From: Duncaniella sp. | GTDB taxonomy: Bacteria > Bacteroidota > Bacteroidia > Bacteroidales > Muribaculaceae | Direction: 5' to 3' | Length of the DNA stretch: 21,419 nt | NCBI GenBank assembly: GCA_029052375.1 | Contig: JAIDJD010000100.1 | Coordinates: 1-21,419 of the forward strand | Part shown: positions 7,109-15,250 of the stretch, in pieces | Layout: every line of letters starts with the position of its first letter | Position numbering within the stretch: position 1 is the first letter of the stretch | Made by a program: the position numbers and the translations under genes | The notes under the pieces: generated by a model | What the model was told of the DNA's origin: nothing | The model's database searches: none | Seen by the model: only the letters and a program-made list of their open reading frames with translations

Positions 7109-7118
7109 TAGTTTGGCG

Positions 7119-7545
7119 CAGGGCCGGCGGCATGGTATTGTCGGTTGTAGCCCATCCACAGCCCCGGAGGGGGCTGCATAGAGGAAACCCCAGGGTGGAC
7201 AGGCGGAGACGCAGTCGGAGCCGGGCCTCCCTGGGGTTTTTGCTCACCCTCCCCAATCAACCCCGGAAGCGGGTTGCACGGTACGCCTTTGTTGTGCAAC
7301 CCGCTTCCGGGGTTGAATATCCTGTTATCCCGCTTGCCCCCAGGGAGGACGGCTGCGACTGCGTCTCCGCTCGTCCACCCTGGGGTTTCCTCTGTCCTGC
7401 CCCAGCAGGGGCAGGGATGTGTGTTTCTGCGTACTGCCTGATACACAGTGCAACCGCTCCGCGGTAGATGTGGTTGCGGTGTGCCTTTACCCCACGAATG
7501 AATTCGTGGGGCTTTTGTAGATTCAACGGCTCCGCCGTTGGGGGT
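7119..7545 (+). repeat. 427-bp direct repeat, copy B
   Basis: Same orientation and length as copy A, beginning GCAGGGCCGGCGGCATGG one base earlier in phase. All long stems are unchanged. Differences fall outside the paired segments or in loops. The small 3' hairpin has loop AGCA where copy A has TGCT, its reverse complement. The tail hairpin CCCCACGAA-TGAA-TTCGTGGGG is at 7490-7511. Confidence 0.9.
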
Positions 7546-7641
7546 TACTGGATAATCGGCGTCTTGCAGACGCCCCCGGCGGAGATTCGCCTACCTGCAC
7601 GGAGTTCGCTTATACTCTCGCCTCCGGCACTGAGTAGGTGC

Positions 7642-7680
7642 AAAAAACCGGCGGGCCGAGGTTGATGTCGGCCCGCCGGT
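7642..7680 (-). terminator. Rho-independent terminator of the 631-residue secreted protein gene
   Basis: On the minus strand a perfect 13-bp stem (ACCGGCGGGCCGA at 7647-7659 with TCGGCCCGCCGGT at 7668-7680, 8-nt loop) is followed by a T-tract (the A run at 7642-7647). It lies 37 nt past the stop codon. Confidence 0.88.
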
Positions 7681-7717
7681 ATGGTGGGGGATTGTCAATT
7701 CCAGATTCTCAATTCTC

Positions 7718-9613
7718 TCAGAGGACTACCTTGGTGACGGTGTTGCCCTGCTTGCGGATGTAGAGGCCGTTCTCGGGGTTGGCCACGCGTACGCCCTGGA
7801 GGTTGTAATACTCTGTGGCCTCGGCCTCGGCGCCAATCTCGACGATGGCAGTGGTGCCGTTGACGTTGACGGTCTGCACCTCAGAGCGGGCGTCGGTCGC
7901 GGGGTTGTGGGCCAGGTAGTAGAGGGTGCCCTTGTTGTTGAAGGTGAGGCTCTCGGTCTTGAGCAGGTTGTATGTCTCGCCCTCGTGCTCGAGTGTCTCG
8001 GCGGCGCCCTCGGTGGGTGCGGCCGCGGGGGCGGGTGTCTCGGTGTCCACTACATAGCGGTAGTAGAGGTTGAGACCCTCGGCATAGGTGAAGGTGAAGG
8101 TCGAGCCATTGTCGTCAGATGTCTCGGTGTGGGTGGGAGCCTCGGGAGCCTCGGGCTCGGGGAGGATATAGCCGATGCCGTTCACCTGATAGGTGGTGCC
8201 GAGGGCAAAGAGCGTGTAGGTCTTGCCGGCCTCGAGCTGGAGCTTTACGGCTACGTATGCATAGTCCTTGCCGTCAAATGCGCCGAGCACTATCTCGTTG
8301 TCGAGCAGGACGTCGGGGGCCTCGGTGCAGACAGTCTTGAGCGACTTGCCGTCGTTGGGCTGATAGCCCCAGTAGTGTGTCTCGGTGATGACGTTGTTGT
8401 CCACGTCGTCTACAGAGGTCATGAGGTCTGTCTGATCTACTGTCTGGCGGCGGCCGAACACTACGAGGGTGAGGTTGGTCTTGGGGATCACGCTGAGGGT
8501 GGTCGACTCTTTGTTTTCAGTGCCGTTGGGATTTTCGGCCGAGGGGGCATTGGCGGCGCGCACCTGGATGCTGTTCCCGAACTCCTGACCGAGATAGTTC
8601 TTCTTGGCATTGCCGAGCTTGGATGCGAAAGGCGCTGTCACTTCGATGTTGTCGTCAGAGAGCAGGGTGGCACCGGCTGTTACAGCCTCTTCGCCTTTGT
8701 AGAGTGCGGCCACTTCGATGGGCTCGCCAACTGTGTAGGGGGCGGGCTGGTTGTCAACAACTACGTTTGTGAGGACGTTGATGGTGCAGGTGGCGACGGT
8801 TGTCTTGTACTCGCCGCCCTCTACAGCCTCGTATGTGGCTGTCACTGCGGTAGTGCCGAGCTTGCCCTCGACGAGAGCTATGTTGCCTTCGCTGTCAACG
8901 GTTGCGGATTCGCCTGCGGCGGCAAATGTGACGGTGAGGTTTTCTGCATTGTTGAAAGTGGGAGCTGTGAAGGCGTCGCGGATCTTAAGCGATATGTTCT
9001 CCTGAGACCAAGAGATAGGAGCGGCAGGACGCTTGTCTTCAGAGCCGTCGGCGGTCTTAACTATTATACCTACAAAACCACCGCCAAAATTAGTGTTATA
9101 GAAAATATATTCTCCGGGCTGTACTCCGGCATAGGAAGTGATGTAGCCAACGTTAGAGCCACCGACAGCAGTGCCTACACGCGTTTCTTTAGTGTCTGTT
9201 ACAAGCGTTTTGGATGCATTGTTGAAGAGATGGAAATTACGGGTGTTTCCGGATGCTTCGGTATAGAAAATCAAAGAATCCAAGGCTTCCTTCACAATTA
9301 CCTTGAATGCCGTGTTCCCTGACTGTTCAGCCATTTCTGTATCAGCAGAAGGAGCTGCTGCAAGTCGCATTTTAAGGGAAATTTTATTGCCAAAGTATTG
9401 TGGCGCCTTTCCGTCAGGGAATGTGCCTTTGGCGGTTAGATCCTTGTTTTTTGAAGTGGCGTAGACAGATGTCACTGTGATGGGGTCTGTTGCGGCAGAG
9501 ATGACTTCACCAGCTGAAAGGGAGGTTTTTTTGGTGAAGATTTTGTACTCCTCTGCTTGCATTACCCCTCCCATAGCCACGAGGGCAACGAGTAGAGTAA
9601 AGATTTTCTTCAT
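7718..9613 (-). CDS. Large secreted protein with Ig-like region and C-terminal NLQGVRV/GLYIRKQG tail
   Basis: Function unknown; exported, probably surface-associated. The product has 631 residues. Residues 1-20 (MKKIFTLLVALVAMGGVMQA) are a signal peptide. Residues about 20-190 form an unrecognised N-terminal domain. About 205-285 looks like a bacterial Ig-like fold (LTVTFAAAGESATVDSEGNI ... GTTAVTATYEA). About 290-500 is beta-rich, with GKTYTLFALGTTYQVNGIGY near 480. A Pro/Glu/Ala linker (PEPEAPEAPTHTE) follows. The last 30 residues, TEYYNLQGVRVANPENGLYI and RKQGNTVTKVVL, are the short tail common on Bacteroidales exported proteins; its relation to type IX sorting is an inference. DNA from about 9050 to the start is AT-richer than the rest. 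The gene has its own terminator. Confidence 0.88.
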   Translation of the reverse strand: MKKIFTLLVALVAMGGVMQAEEYKIFTKKTSLSAGEVISAATDPITVTSVYATSKNKDLTAKGTFPDGKAPQYFGNKISLKMRLAAAPSADTEMAEQSGNTAFKVIVKEALDSLIFYTEASGNTRNFHLFNNASKTLVTDTKETRVGTAVGGSNVGYITSYAGVQPGEYIFYNTNFGGGFVGIIVKTADGSEDKRPAAPISWSQENISLKIRDAFTAPTFNNAENLTVTFAAAGESATVDSEGNIALVEGKLGTTAVTATYEAVEGGEYKTTVATCTINVLTNVVVDNQPAPYTVGEPIEVAALYKGEEAVTAGATLLSDDNIEVTAPFASKLGNAKKNYLGQEFGNSIQVRAANAPSAENPNGTENKESTTLSVIPKTNLTLVVFGRRQTVDQTDLMTSVDDVDNNVITETHYWGYQPNDGKSLKTVCTEAPDVLLDNEIVLGAFDGKDYAYVAVKLQLEAGKTYTLFALGTTYQVNGIGYILPEPEAPEAPTHTETSDDNGSTFTFTYAEGLNLYYRYVVDTETPAPAAAPTEGAAETLEHEGETYNLLKTESLTFNNKGTLYYLAHNPATDARSEVQTVNVNGTTAIVEIGAEAEATEYYNLQGVRVANPENGLYIRKQGNTVTKVVL

Positions 9614-9768
9614 AGAATGAGGAAATGGGGTTAGATTTTTGGTAAATTAGGTTGGATAGATTAGTTTGAGAGAGTGTCAGGCCCTGTTTGCGGGCGGGAG
9701 CGGTTCATGGATTAAGGTTTTGCTCAGTCTGATGTGTTTTCATGGGACAATCAAAACAATAGCGTTGA

Positions 9769-9776
9769 CAAAATTA
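9769..9776 (-). promoter_or_regulatory. Candidate -7 box for the secreted protein gene
   Basis: TAATTTTG on the minus strand fits TAnnTTTG, but no TTTG lies 20 bp upstream. It would give a leader of about 150 nt before the ATG at 9613. Confidence 0.35.
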
Positions 9777-9929
9777 CACATTATTTTGGATTGTGGTGGC
9801 TTTGTTAATTATTTTTAACAAACGATGTCTTGCAGAGGGTGACATCAACGCAGTGATGGAGGCGCGGGGGTATCGAAGCCTGGGGACAGATGCGCCACCT
9901 CTAATTAATAATGTAGTCTTGTAGAGACG

Positions 9930-10220
9930 GCGGCAGGGTATTGTCGGTTGTAGCCTAGCCACAGCCCCGGAGGGGGCTGCGTAGAGGAAACCCCAGGGTG
10001 GACAGGCGGAGACGCAGTCGGAGCCTGGCCTCCCTGGGGCTTTTGCTCACCCTCCCCAATCAACCCCGGAAGTGGGTTGCACGGTACTCCTGTGTTGTGC
10101 AACCCGCTTCCGGGGTTGTATATCCTGTTATCCTGCTTGCCCCCAGGGAGGACGGTTGCGACTGTGTCTCCGCTCGTCCACCCTGGGGTTTCCTCTGTCC
10201 TGCCCCTGCCGGGGCAGAGA
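9930..10220 (+). repeat. Shorter third copy (C) of the nested palindromic repeat
   Basis: It runs from GCGGCAGGGTATTGTCGG to GGGGCAGAGA, covering the 5' hairpin, the whole nested palindrome and the 3' hairpin (loop TGCC). It lacks the tail with the GCGGT and CCCCACGAA hairpins found in A and B. It differs from A and B at more positions than they do from each other. Two changes within stems turn a G:C pair into G:T, so the + strand RNA could still pair. It lies about 150 bp upstream of the TPR gene, in the same orientation as A and B. Confidence 0.88.
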
Positions 10221-10355
10221 GGGTGAGTGTTCTAAGTTGTGTTGACATATTTTAACTCTGTGGATTTTCATGCCGGTGTTCAGCGGCGGGTGTCTGCCTT
10301 GGGGGCAGTTGAAAAAAAGGTGGGGCGGCAGGGGTGAGGCAATCGGTTTTTTCAT

Positions 10356-10363
10356 TACTTTTG
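10356..10363 (+). promoter_or_regulatory. -7 box of the TPR gene, very close to the start codon
   Basis: TACTTTTG fits TAnnTTTG. Only five bases separate it from the ATG at 10369, so the transcript would be leaderless or nearly so. No TTTG is seen at the -33 position. Confidence 0.5.
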
Positions 10364-10368
10364 CATTT

Positions 10369-13300
10369 ATGAAACGACCATTCATTTTAGCCGCACTCCT
10401 CGGGGCGGCGGGCGGAGCCTTTGCGTCGCTCCCGGCCGCGGCCGGCCCTGAGGCATACCTTGCCCGCGCAGAGTCTATGATAGAGGCAGACCGCAACTAC
10501 ATAGGCGCTCTGGACCAACTCGATTTTCTCAGCGAGATGCCCTCGCCGTCTCTCGTCGAGGCCGATGCCCTCCTGCTCAAGGCGGTGTCGACCCTGCGCA
10601 CGGGGCGTCCGGCCGAGGCCATGGATCTGCTTGACAGGTGGCTCGACGCCAATCCCGCGTCGCCCCGCCGCACCTTCGCCGAGTGTCTGAGGGGCGACTG
10701 CCTGTGGGCCCAAGGGCTATGGCGCGAGGCTCTCGACGTCTATGACGGCGTCGACCCTGCGGCTCTCGACTCGGGGCAGGCCGCGGCCATGCAGTTTCGC
10801 CGCGGCTATGCCTATATGCTCCTTGGCGACGACGTTATGGCCGAGAGCTGTTTCCGCGGTCTGCTCGGGCGTCCGCAGTGGCGCGATGCGGCGGTGTTCT
10901 ACACCAGCTACATAGCCTATCGCCGCAAGGATTATGAGCGCGCCCTCGAGGGGTTCCGCTCCATCGCCCCCTCGCAGACGGCTCCCTGCAGCGCGGCCCC
11001 GTACTATATAGCTCAGATAGAGTTTTCGCTGGGCCGCTACGAGGAGTCGCTCAAGGCCGCCCGCCGCCTGCTCGACACTGGCGGGGTAGGGGAGTTCCGC
11101 CCCGAGTGCAACCGCCTTGCGGGCGAGTCGCTCTTCAATCTCGGGCGCACGTCCGAGGCCGCGCCTTATCTGTGGAAATACTGTGCCGAGGTCAAGGAAC
11201 CCTCGCCCTCGGCCTACTATATACTCGGCGTCGACGAGTATGCCAAGGGGCATACGGACGACGCTGTCAAGCTGTTCCAGCAGGCTACCTCTACCGAGAC
11301 GGCCATGGCCCAGAGCGCGTGGCTCTATCTCGGGCAGGCCTACATGAAGCGCGGCGACGCCACGTCGGCCATGATGGCCTTCGAGCGAGCCTACCGCATG
11401 GATGTCGACGCGGCTGTCAGCGAGGAGGCTTTCTACAACTATGCCGTGGCCCGCATGGACGGCGGGCGCGTCCCCTTCGGCAACTCGGTGGGGATGCTCG
11501 AGGAGTTTGTGGGGCGCTATCCCGACTCGCGCTATGCGCCCGACGTGCAGCGCTATATAGTGGACGGCTACATGACGGCCAACGACTACAGCGGCGCCCT
11601 TGCGGCCATCTCGAAGGTGCGCCGGCCGGACGCCGCTATGAAGGCCGCCCGCCAGAGGGCTCTCTTTGTGCTCGGCACCCGCGACTATGCGGCGGGCCGT
11701 GTGGGCGACGCCCTCAAGAAGCTCTCCGAGGCGCGCTCTATCGGGGCCGACCGCTCGATAACGGCCCAGTGTGACCTCTGGCTCGGCGACTGCCTCTATG
11801 CCCGCGGCGACTATGCCGGCGCCGCCACCGACTACCGCAGGTATCTGGCCACCAAGCCGTCAGACCTCCGCTCCGTGGCCCTGGCCCGCTATGGCCTGGG
11901 CTATGCACTCTTCTCTCAGCGCCTGTATCCCGAGGCGGCCGAGGCGTTCTCTCTCGCCGCCGATGAGGCTGAGCGCGCCGGCGGCGAGACCATGGACCGG
12001 CTGATGGCCGACATCGCCTCGCGCACGGCCGACTGCCGCTACTATACCGGCCGCTATGCCGAGGCACGCAGCCTCTATGGCCGCGCATACGAGCTCAATC
12101 CCTCGGCCGGCGACTATCCCATGTTCCAGACGGCCATGATGGACGGCCTGCTGAAGAACTATGGCTCTAAGGTGGAGACGCTCGAGCGGATGATGGGGAC
12201 CTTCCCCACCTCGGGCCTCATCCCCCAGGCCCTGCTCGAGCAGGCCGAGAGCCTCACGGCCATGGGCGACAGCAAGGGCGCCATAGCGGCCTACAACCGC
12301 CTGGTGAAGGAGTATCCCTCGTCGGCGCCCGGCCGCAACGGCTATCTGCAGCTCGCCATCACCTATATCAACCTTGGCGAGAAGGACAAGGGCATCGACG
12401 CCTACAAGAAGGTGATACGCCGCTATCCCTCGAGCGAGGAGGCGCGCATCGCCGCCGACGACCTGCGTCAGATATATGCGGCCGAGGGCAGGCTGGCCGA
12501 GCTGGTCAAGTTTCTCGACTCCATCGAGGGCGCGCCCCGCTTCGATGCCTCGGAGCTCGAGCAGACCGCCTTTGCCGCGGCCGAGAACGCCTATATCGGC
12601 TCGGGCGCCACGGCCGGGCTCGAGAGCTACCTTCAGACCTATCCCAAGGGCCGCCACGAGGCCCAGGCGCTCTTCTATATGGCCGACGCCTCGCGCACGG
12701 CCGACAATCCCCGCCGTGCGGCCGAGTATGCCAAGCGCCTGCTCGACCTCTATCCCGACGCCGAGACGGCCGAGGATGCCCTGCTCATCAAGGCCCAGGC
12801 CGAGAGCGATATGGGCAAGACCGAGGCGGCCTACGAGTCGTTCTCGATACTCGAGGCCCGCAGCGCCGGCTCCAATATGCTTCGCGACGCCCGCCTGGGT
12901 GTGATGCGCACGGCCTTTGACCTCGGCAAGTATGCCGAGGCGGCGCGCGCGGCCGACCGTATGCTGGGCTCTACGGCGGCTACGGAGTATGCGGCGGCTG
13001 TGGACGAGATACGCTTTGTCCGCGCCATGTCTCATTACCGCATGGGCCATGCCGGCAAGGCCGCGGAGGACTGGAGCCTGCTCGAGTCTGACTTGCGCTC
13101 TGTCTATGGCGCCAAGAGCGCCGTCTATCATGCCCAGGCCCTGCTCGAGGATAAGCGCCTCAAGGAGGCGAAGGAGGTGGCCGACAGGCTGATAGGCTCG
13201 GACACCCCTCAGACCTACTGGCTGGCCCGCGGCTTCATAGTCTACAGCGACGTGCTCCGGGCCGAGGGCTCGAAGTTCGAGGCCGACGAGTATCTCAGGT

Positions 13301-13371
13301 CGCTCCGCTCCAACTATCCCGGCCAGGAGGCCGACATCTTCGAGATGATAGACTCGCGCCTCGGGCTCTGA
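10369..13371 (+). CDS. Tetratricopeptide repeat protein, exported, 1000 residues
   Basis: Probable periplasmic or outer-membrane-associated scaffold built almost wholly from helical repeats; no catalytic motif. I chose ATG 10369 because the protein then opens with a signal peptide (MKRPFILAALLGAAGGAFA); the open frame from 10270 reads through promoter DNA. TPR-type helix pairs recur throughout: QSAWLYLGQAYMKRGDATSA near residue 310, LWLGDCLYARGDYAGAATDY near 470, YGLGYALFSQRLYPEAAEAF near 510, and AYNRLVKEYPSSAPGRNGYL then LGEKDKGIDAYKKVIRRYPS near 640-690. The last resembles the BamD/YbgF type of repeat. A beta-barrel gene follows after 34 bp. I recall similar TPR plus barrel pairs as common in Bacteroidales, with unknown role. 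Confidence 0.9.
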   Translation: MKRPFILAALLGAAGGAFASLPAAAGPEAYLARAESMIEADRNYIGALDQLDFLSEMPSPSLVEADALLLKAVSTLRTGRPAEAMDLLDRWLDANPASPRRTFAECLRGDCLWAQGLWREALDVYDGVDPAALDSGQAAAMQFRRGYAYMLLGDDVMAESCFRGLLGRPQWRDAAVFYTSYIAYRRKDYERALEGFRSIAPSQTAPCSAAPYYIAQIEFSLGRYEESLKAARRLLDTGGVGEFRPECNRLAGESLFNLGRTSEAAPYLWKYCAEVKEPSPSAYYILGVDEYAKGHTDDAVKLFQQATSTETAMAQSAWLYLGQAYMKRGDATSAMMAFERAYRMDVDAAVSEEAFYNYAVARMDGGRVPFGNSVGMLEEFVGRYPDSRYAPDVQRYIVDGYMTANDYSGALAAISKVRRPDAAMKAARQRALFVLGTRDYAAGRVGDALKKLSEARSIGADRSITAQCDLWLGDCLYARGDYAGAATDYRRYLATKPSDLRSVALARYGLGYALFSQRLYPEAAEAFSLAADEAERAGGETMDRLMADIASRTADCRYYTGRYAEARSLYGRAYELNPSAGDYPMFQTAMMDGLLKNYGSKVETLERMMGTFPTSGLIPQALLEQAESLTAMGDSKGAIAAYNRLVKEYPSSAPGRNGYLQLAITYINLGEKDKGIDAYKKVIRRYPSSEEARIAADDLRQIYAAEGRLAELVKFLDSIEGAPRFDASELEQTAFAAAENAYIGSGATAGLESYLQTYPKGRHEAQALFYMADASRTADNPRRAAEYAKRLLDLYPDAETAEDALLIKAQAESDMGKTEAAYESFSILEARSAGSNMLRDARLGVMRTAFDLGKYAEAARAADRMLGSTAATEYAAAVDEIRFVRAMSHYRMGHAGKAAEDWSLLESDLRSVYGAKSAVYHAQALLEDKRLKEAKEVADRLIGSDTPQTYWLARGFIVYSDVLRAEGSKFEADEYLRSLRSNYPGQEADIFEMIDSRLGL

Positions 13372-13405
13372 CATCTCTCCACTAATCTTACCCCACGAAA
13401 AGACA

Positions 13406-15151
13406 ATGTCAAGACATCACGCCATATTGCTGCTCGCGGCCCTCGGCCTCGGCTCCGCGCCGATGGTCTGCGCCCAGAGCCAGGACCAGCCTCTGCACAA
13501 GGACATCACCGTAGAGAGCGAGACCCCTGCGGAACACCGCGACGCCAACCGCATACAGCTCCTGCCGGGGCTCGACCTGCCCCCCGTCAAGACCCCTCCG
13601 CTCGGCCTGAGCGGGCGCACGGTGACGGCGCGCGTCCCCAACACGCTCTCCACCCTGCCCCCCGTGGCATGGGCCGACCCGGACGACGCCTCAAGGTACA
13701 GGGGCTATGTGAGGGGCGGCCTCTTCCCCCTGCTGTTCAACGCCGAGGTTGCGGCCGGATACCGCCTCGTGGCCAAGGAGCGCACCGCGCTCGGCATCTC
13801 GGCCAACTATGCCGGTGACATCTACCGCCGCGAGTCGCGCGACTGGACAGACCACTCGCTCGACGCGGCCCTGCGCCTGAGACAGAAGGTGGCCTCGACA
13901 GGACGCTTCGACCTCGACTTCACCTACCGCTACGGCGTCCACAACCAGATAGCTCCGACATACGACGGCGATGGAGTCCGCAACACCGAGACCATGAGCG
14001 CCAACAATCCCCGGCTGAGCCTCGGATATTCGGGCAAGACGAGCGGATTCAGCTATGAGGCAGGCGTCAGGGGCGACATGATGTTCCTGTGGGTCAACGG
14101 ACACGGCGATATGATAGGCGGCCCGGCGCTGTCGGGCTCCACAGCCCAGTATGGCTATGGCATCTCGGCCAGGGGTGCCATCGACGCAGGCGAGAACTCG
14201 CACGTGGAGCTCGGCGTGGACCTTGACGGACTGCGCTCGGACGAGAAGAACACGCCGCGCGTGCCCTTTGACGGCTCGTATTTTGAAGGCGGTAAGGCCA
14301 ACCAGGCCATACTCGACATCAATCCGCGCTATATCCTGCGCACGGATGTGTCTGAGGTTTCTGTCGGCGCCCGCATTGACCTCGCGTTCAACTCAGGAAA
14401 GTTTTTCAACATCGCCCCCGACGTCACCCTGGCGTGGATGCCCGTGTCGGTGTTCTCGGCTCAGGTCAAGCTCGGCGGCGGCGTCACACATAATGCCATA
14501 TCTGATCTCTACCACTCCGTCTCGCCCTATATGTCTCCGGGCCTGGCCTACTCGCCCTCGCGTATGCCATGGAGCATCGACGGACTGCTGACGGCGGGCC
14601 CGTTCATGAACACCACCGTAGAGCTTAGGGGCGGATATGCCCGCGCCAAGGGGTGGCTGATGCCGGTGGAGAGCGACTACTATTACGGCGGCACCGCCTT
14701 TGAGGCACAGAAGCTCTCCGGAGCATACTGGAGCGTGGCCCTGGGCTATGACAACGGCAATACGTTTGCGCTCAAGGCGCGCTATACGGGGGCGCCGTCG
14801 AGCCAGTATCACGGCTGGTATGAGTTCAGAGACCGCGCCCGCCACGTGGTGGACGTGCGCCTCTCGGTGCGCCCCATAGAGCGTCTGCTGGTGTCGGCCG
14901 ACTGGGAGTTCCGCTCGGGCCGTTCTATGTATGCCTACGGCCGCGAGACCGACGAGAGCAGCCTCTATCCTGTGAGCCGTGTGGCTCTCGGCTCTGTCTC
15001 GGACCTGGGGCTGATGGCCGACTGGGCTTTCAGCGACCGCCTGCATGGCTTTGTCAAGGCCACCAACCTCATGAACCGCAGCTGGAGGATGATAGGCGAC
15101 CGCCCCTCGCGCGGCGTCTGCGGCCTCGTCGGCGCCTCGTATAAGTTCTGA
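13406..15151 (+). CDS. Outer-membrane beta-barrel protein (TonB-dependent receptor-like barrel without plug)
   Basis: Predicted outer-membrane barrel of 581 residues. Residues 1-23 (MSRHHAILLLAALGLGSAPM, then VCA) are a signal peptide. Residues about 25-95 form a proline-rich periplasmic stretch (PLGLSGRTVTARVPNTLSTL). From about 98 to the end, alternating hydrophobic/polar strands with aromatic girdles repeat (GYVRGGLFPLLFNAEVAAGY, FDLDFTYRYGVHN, FALKARYTGAPSSQYHGWYE). The chain ends in GASYKF, a C-terminal aromatic as in many barrels. There is no plug domain and no recognisable TonB box, so active transport is doubtful. It is 34 bp behind the TPR gene with no terminator between them, suggesting a shared transcript and an envelope complex; the cargo is unknown. 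Confidence 0.82.
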   Translation: MSRHHAILLLAALGLGSAPMVCAQSQDQPLHKDITVESETPAEHRDANRIQLLPGLDLPPVKTPPLGLSGRTVTARVPNTLSTLPPVAWADPDDASRYRGYVRGGLFPLLFNAEVAAGYRLVAKERTALGISANYAGDIYRRESRDWTDHSLDAALRLRQKVASTGRFDLDFTYRYGVHNQIAPTYDGDGVRNTETMSANNPRLSLGYSGKTSGFSYEAGVRGDMMFLWVNGHGDMIGGPALSGSTAQYGYGISARGAIDAGENSHVELGVDLDGLRSDEKNTPRVPFDGSYFEGGKANQAILDINPRYILRTDVSEVSVGARIDLAFNSGKFFNIAPDVTLAWMPVSVFSAQVKLGGGVTHNAISDLYHSVSPYMSPGLAYSPSRMPWSIDGLLTAGPFMNTTVELRGGYARAKGWLMPVESDYYYGGTAFEAQKLSGAYWSVALGYDNGNTFALKARYTGAPSSQYHGWYEFRDRARHVVDVRLSVRPIERLLVSADWEFRSGRSMYAYGRETDESSLYPVSRVALGSVSDLGLMADWAFSDRLHGFVKATNLMNRSWRMIGDRPSRGVCGLVGASYKF

Positions 15152-15180
15152 GAGAGGGAAAGCGACAGCAATTAAAATAG

Positions 15181-15218
15181 AAAAACAGTCCTCCGGCCTG
15201 GAATCAGGCGGAGGACTG
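15181..15218 (-). terminator. Terminator downstream of hicB
   Basis: CAGTCCTCC at 15186-15194 pairs with GGAGGACTG at 15210-15218, with a further GCCTG/CAGGC stem inside across one bulged base. On the minus strand it runs into TTTTTCTATTTT. It lies between convergent genes and may also stop transcription of the barrel gene, although the plus side has no T-tract. Confidence 0.75.
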
Positions 15219-15250
15219 TCGTGGTCTTAGGGCTTGTGTTTAGTGTCCAA

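Larger units (their letters stand above)
6529..7717. other. Repeat-rich intergenic region with no credible gene
   Basis: About 1.2 kb between the corrinoid adenosyltransferase and the secreted protein gene. It holds repeats A and B, the spacer modules, a GGCGTCT-TGC-AGACGCC hairpin near 7558 and the terminator at 7642-7680. The many overlapping open frames of 65-316 codons are low-complexity readings of palindromes in several frames and lack start-site support. Confidence 0.8.
9614..10368. other. Intergenic region between divergent genes
   Basis: It holds the leader of the secreted protein gene, repeat C and the near-leaderless start of the TPR gene. Between 9777 and 9929 I see only a weak GATGTC...GACATC inverted repeat near 9825 and no gene. 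Nothing coding is visible between 10221 and 10355. Confidence 0.6.

Noticed and set aside
7054..7467. Possible small proteins encoded within the 427-bp repeats
   Set aside because: Open frames occur on both strands in several frames with near-identical peptides because the DNA is palindromic. No consistent start or codon bias.
7907..9322. 471-codon open frame antisense to the secreted protein gene
   Set aside because: It opens inside the other gene and has a Gly/Val/Cys-rich composition. The minus-strand gene has a signal peptide, tail domain and terminator.
11860..13374. 504-codon open frame antisense to the TPR gene
   Set aside because: Repetitive composition mirrors the TPR codons. No signal, motif or promoter, and the sense gene is convincing.
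15151..15250. tRNA or other RNA gene near the convergent terminator
   Set aside because: The only structure is the bulged terminator stem; no cloverleaf or conserved tRNA boxes.
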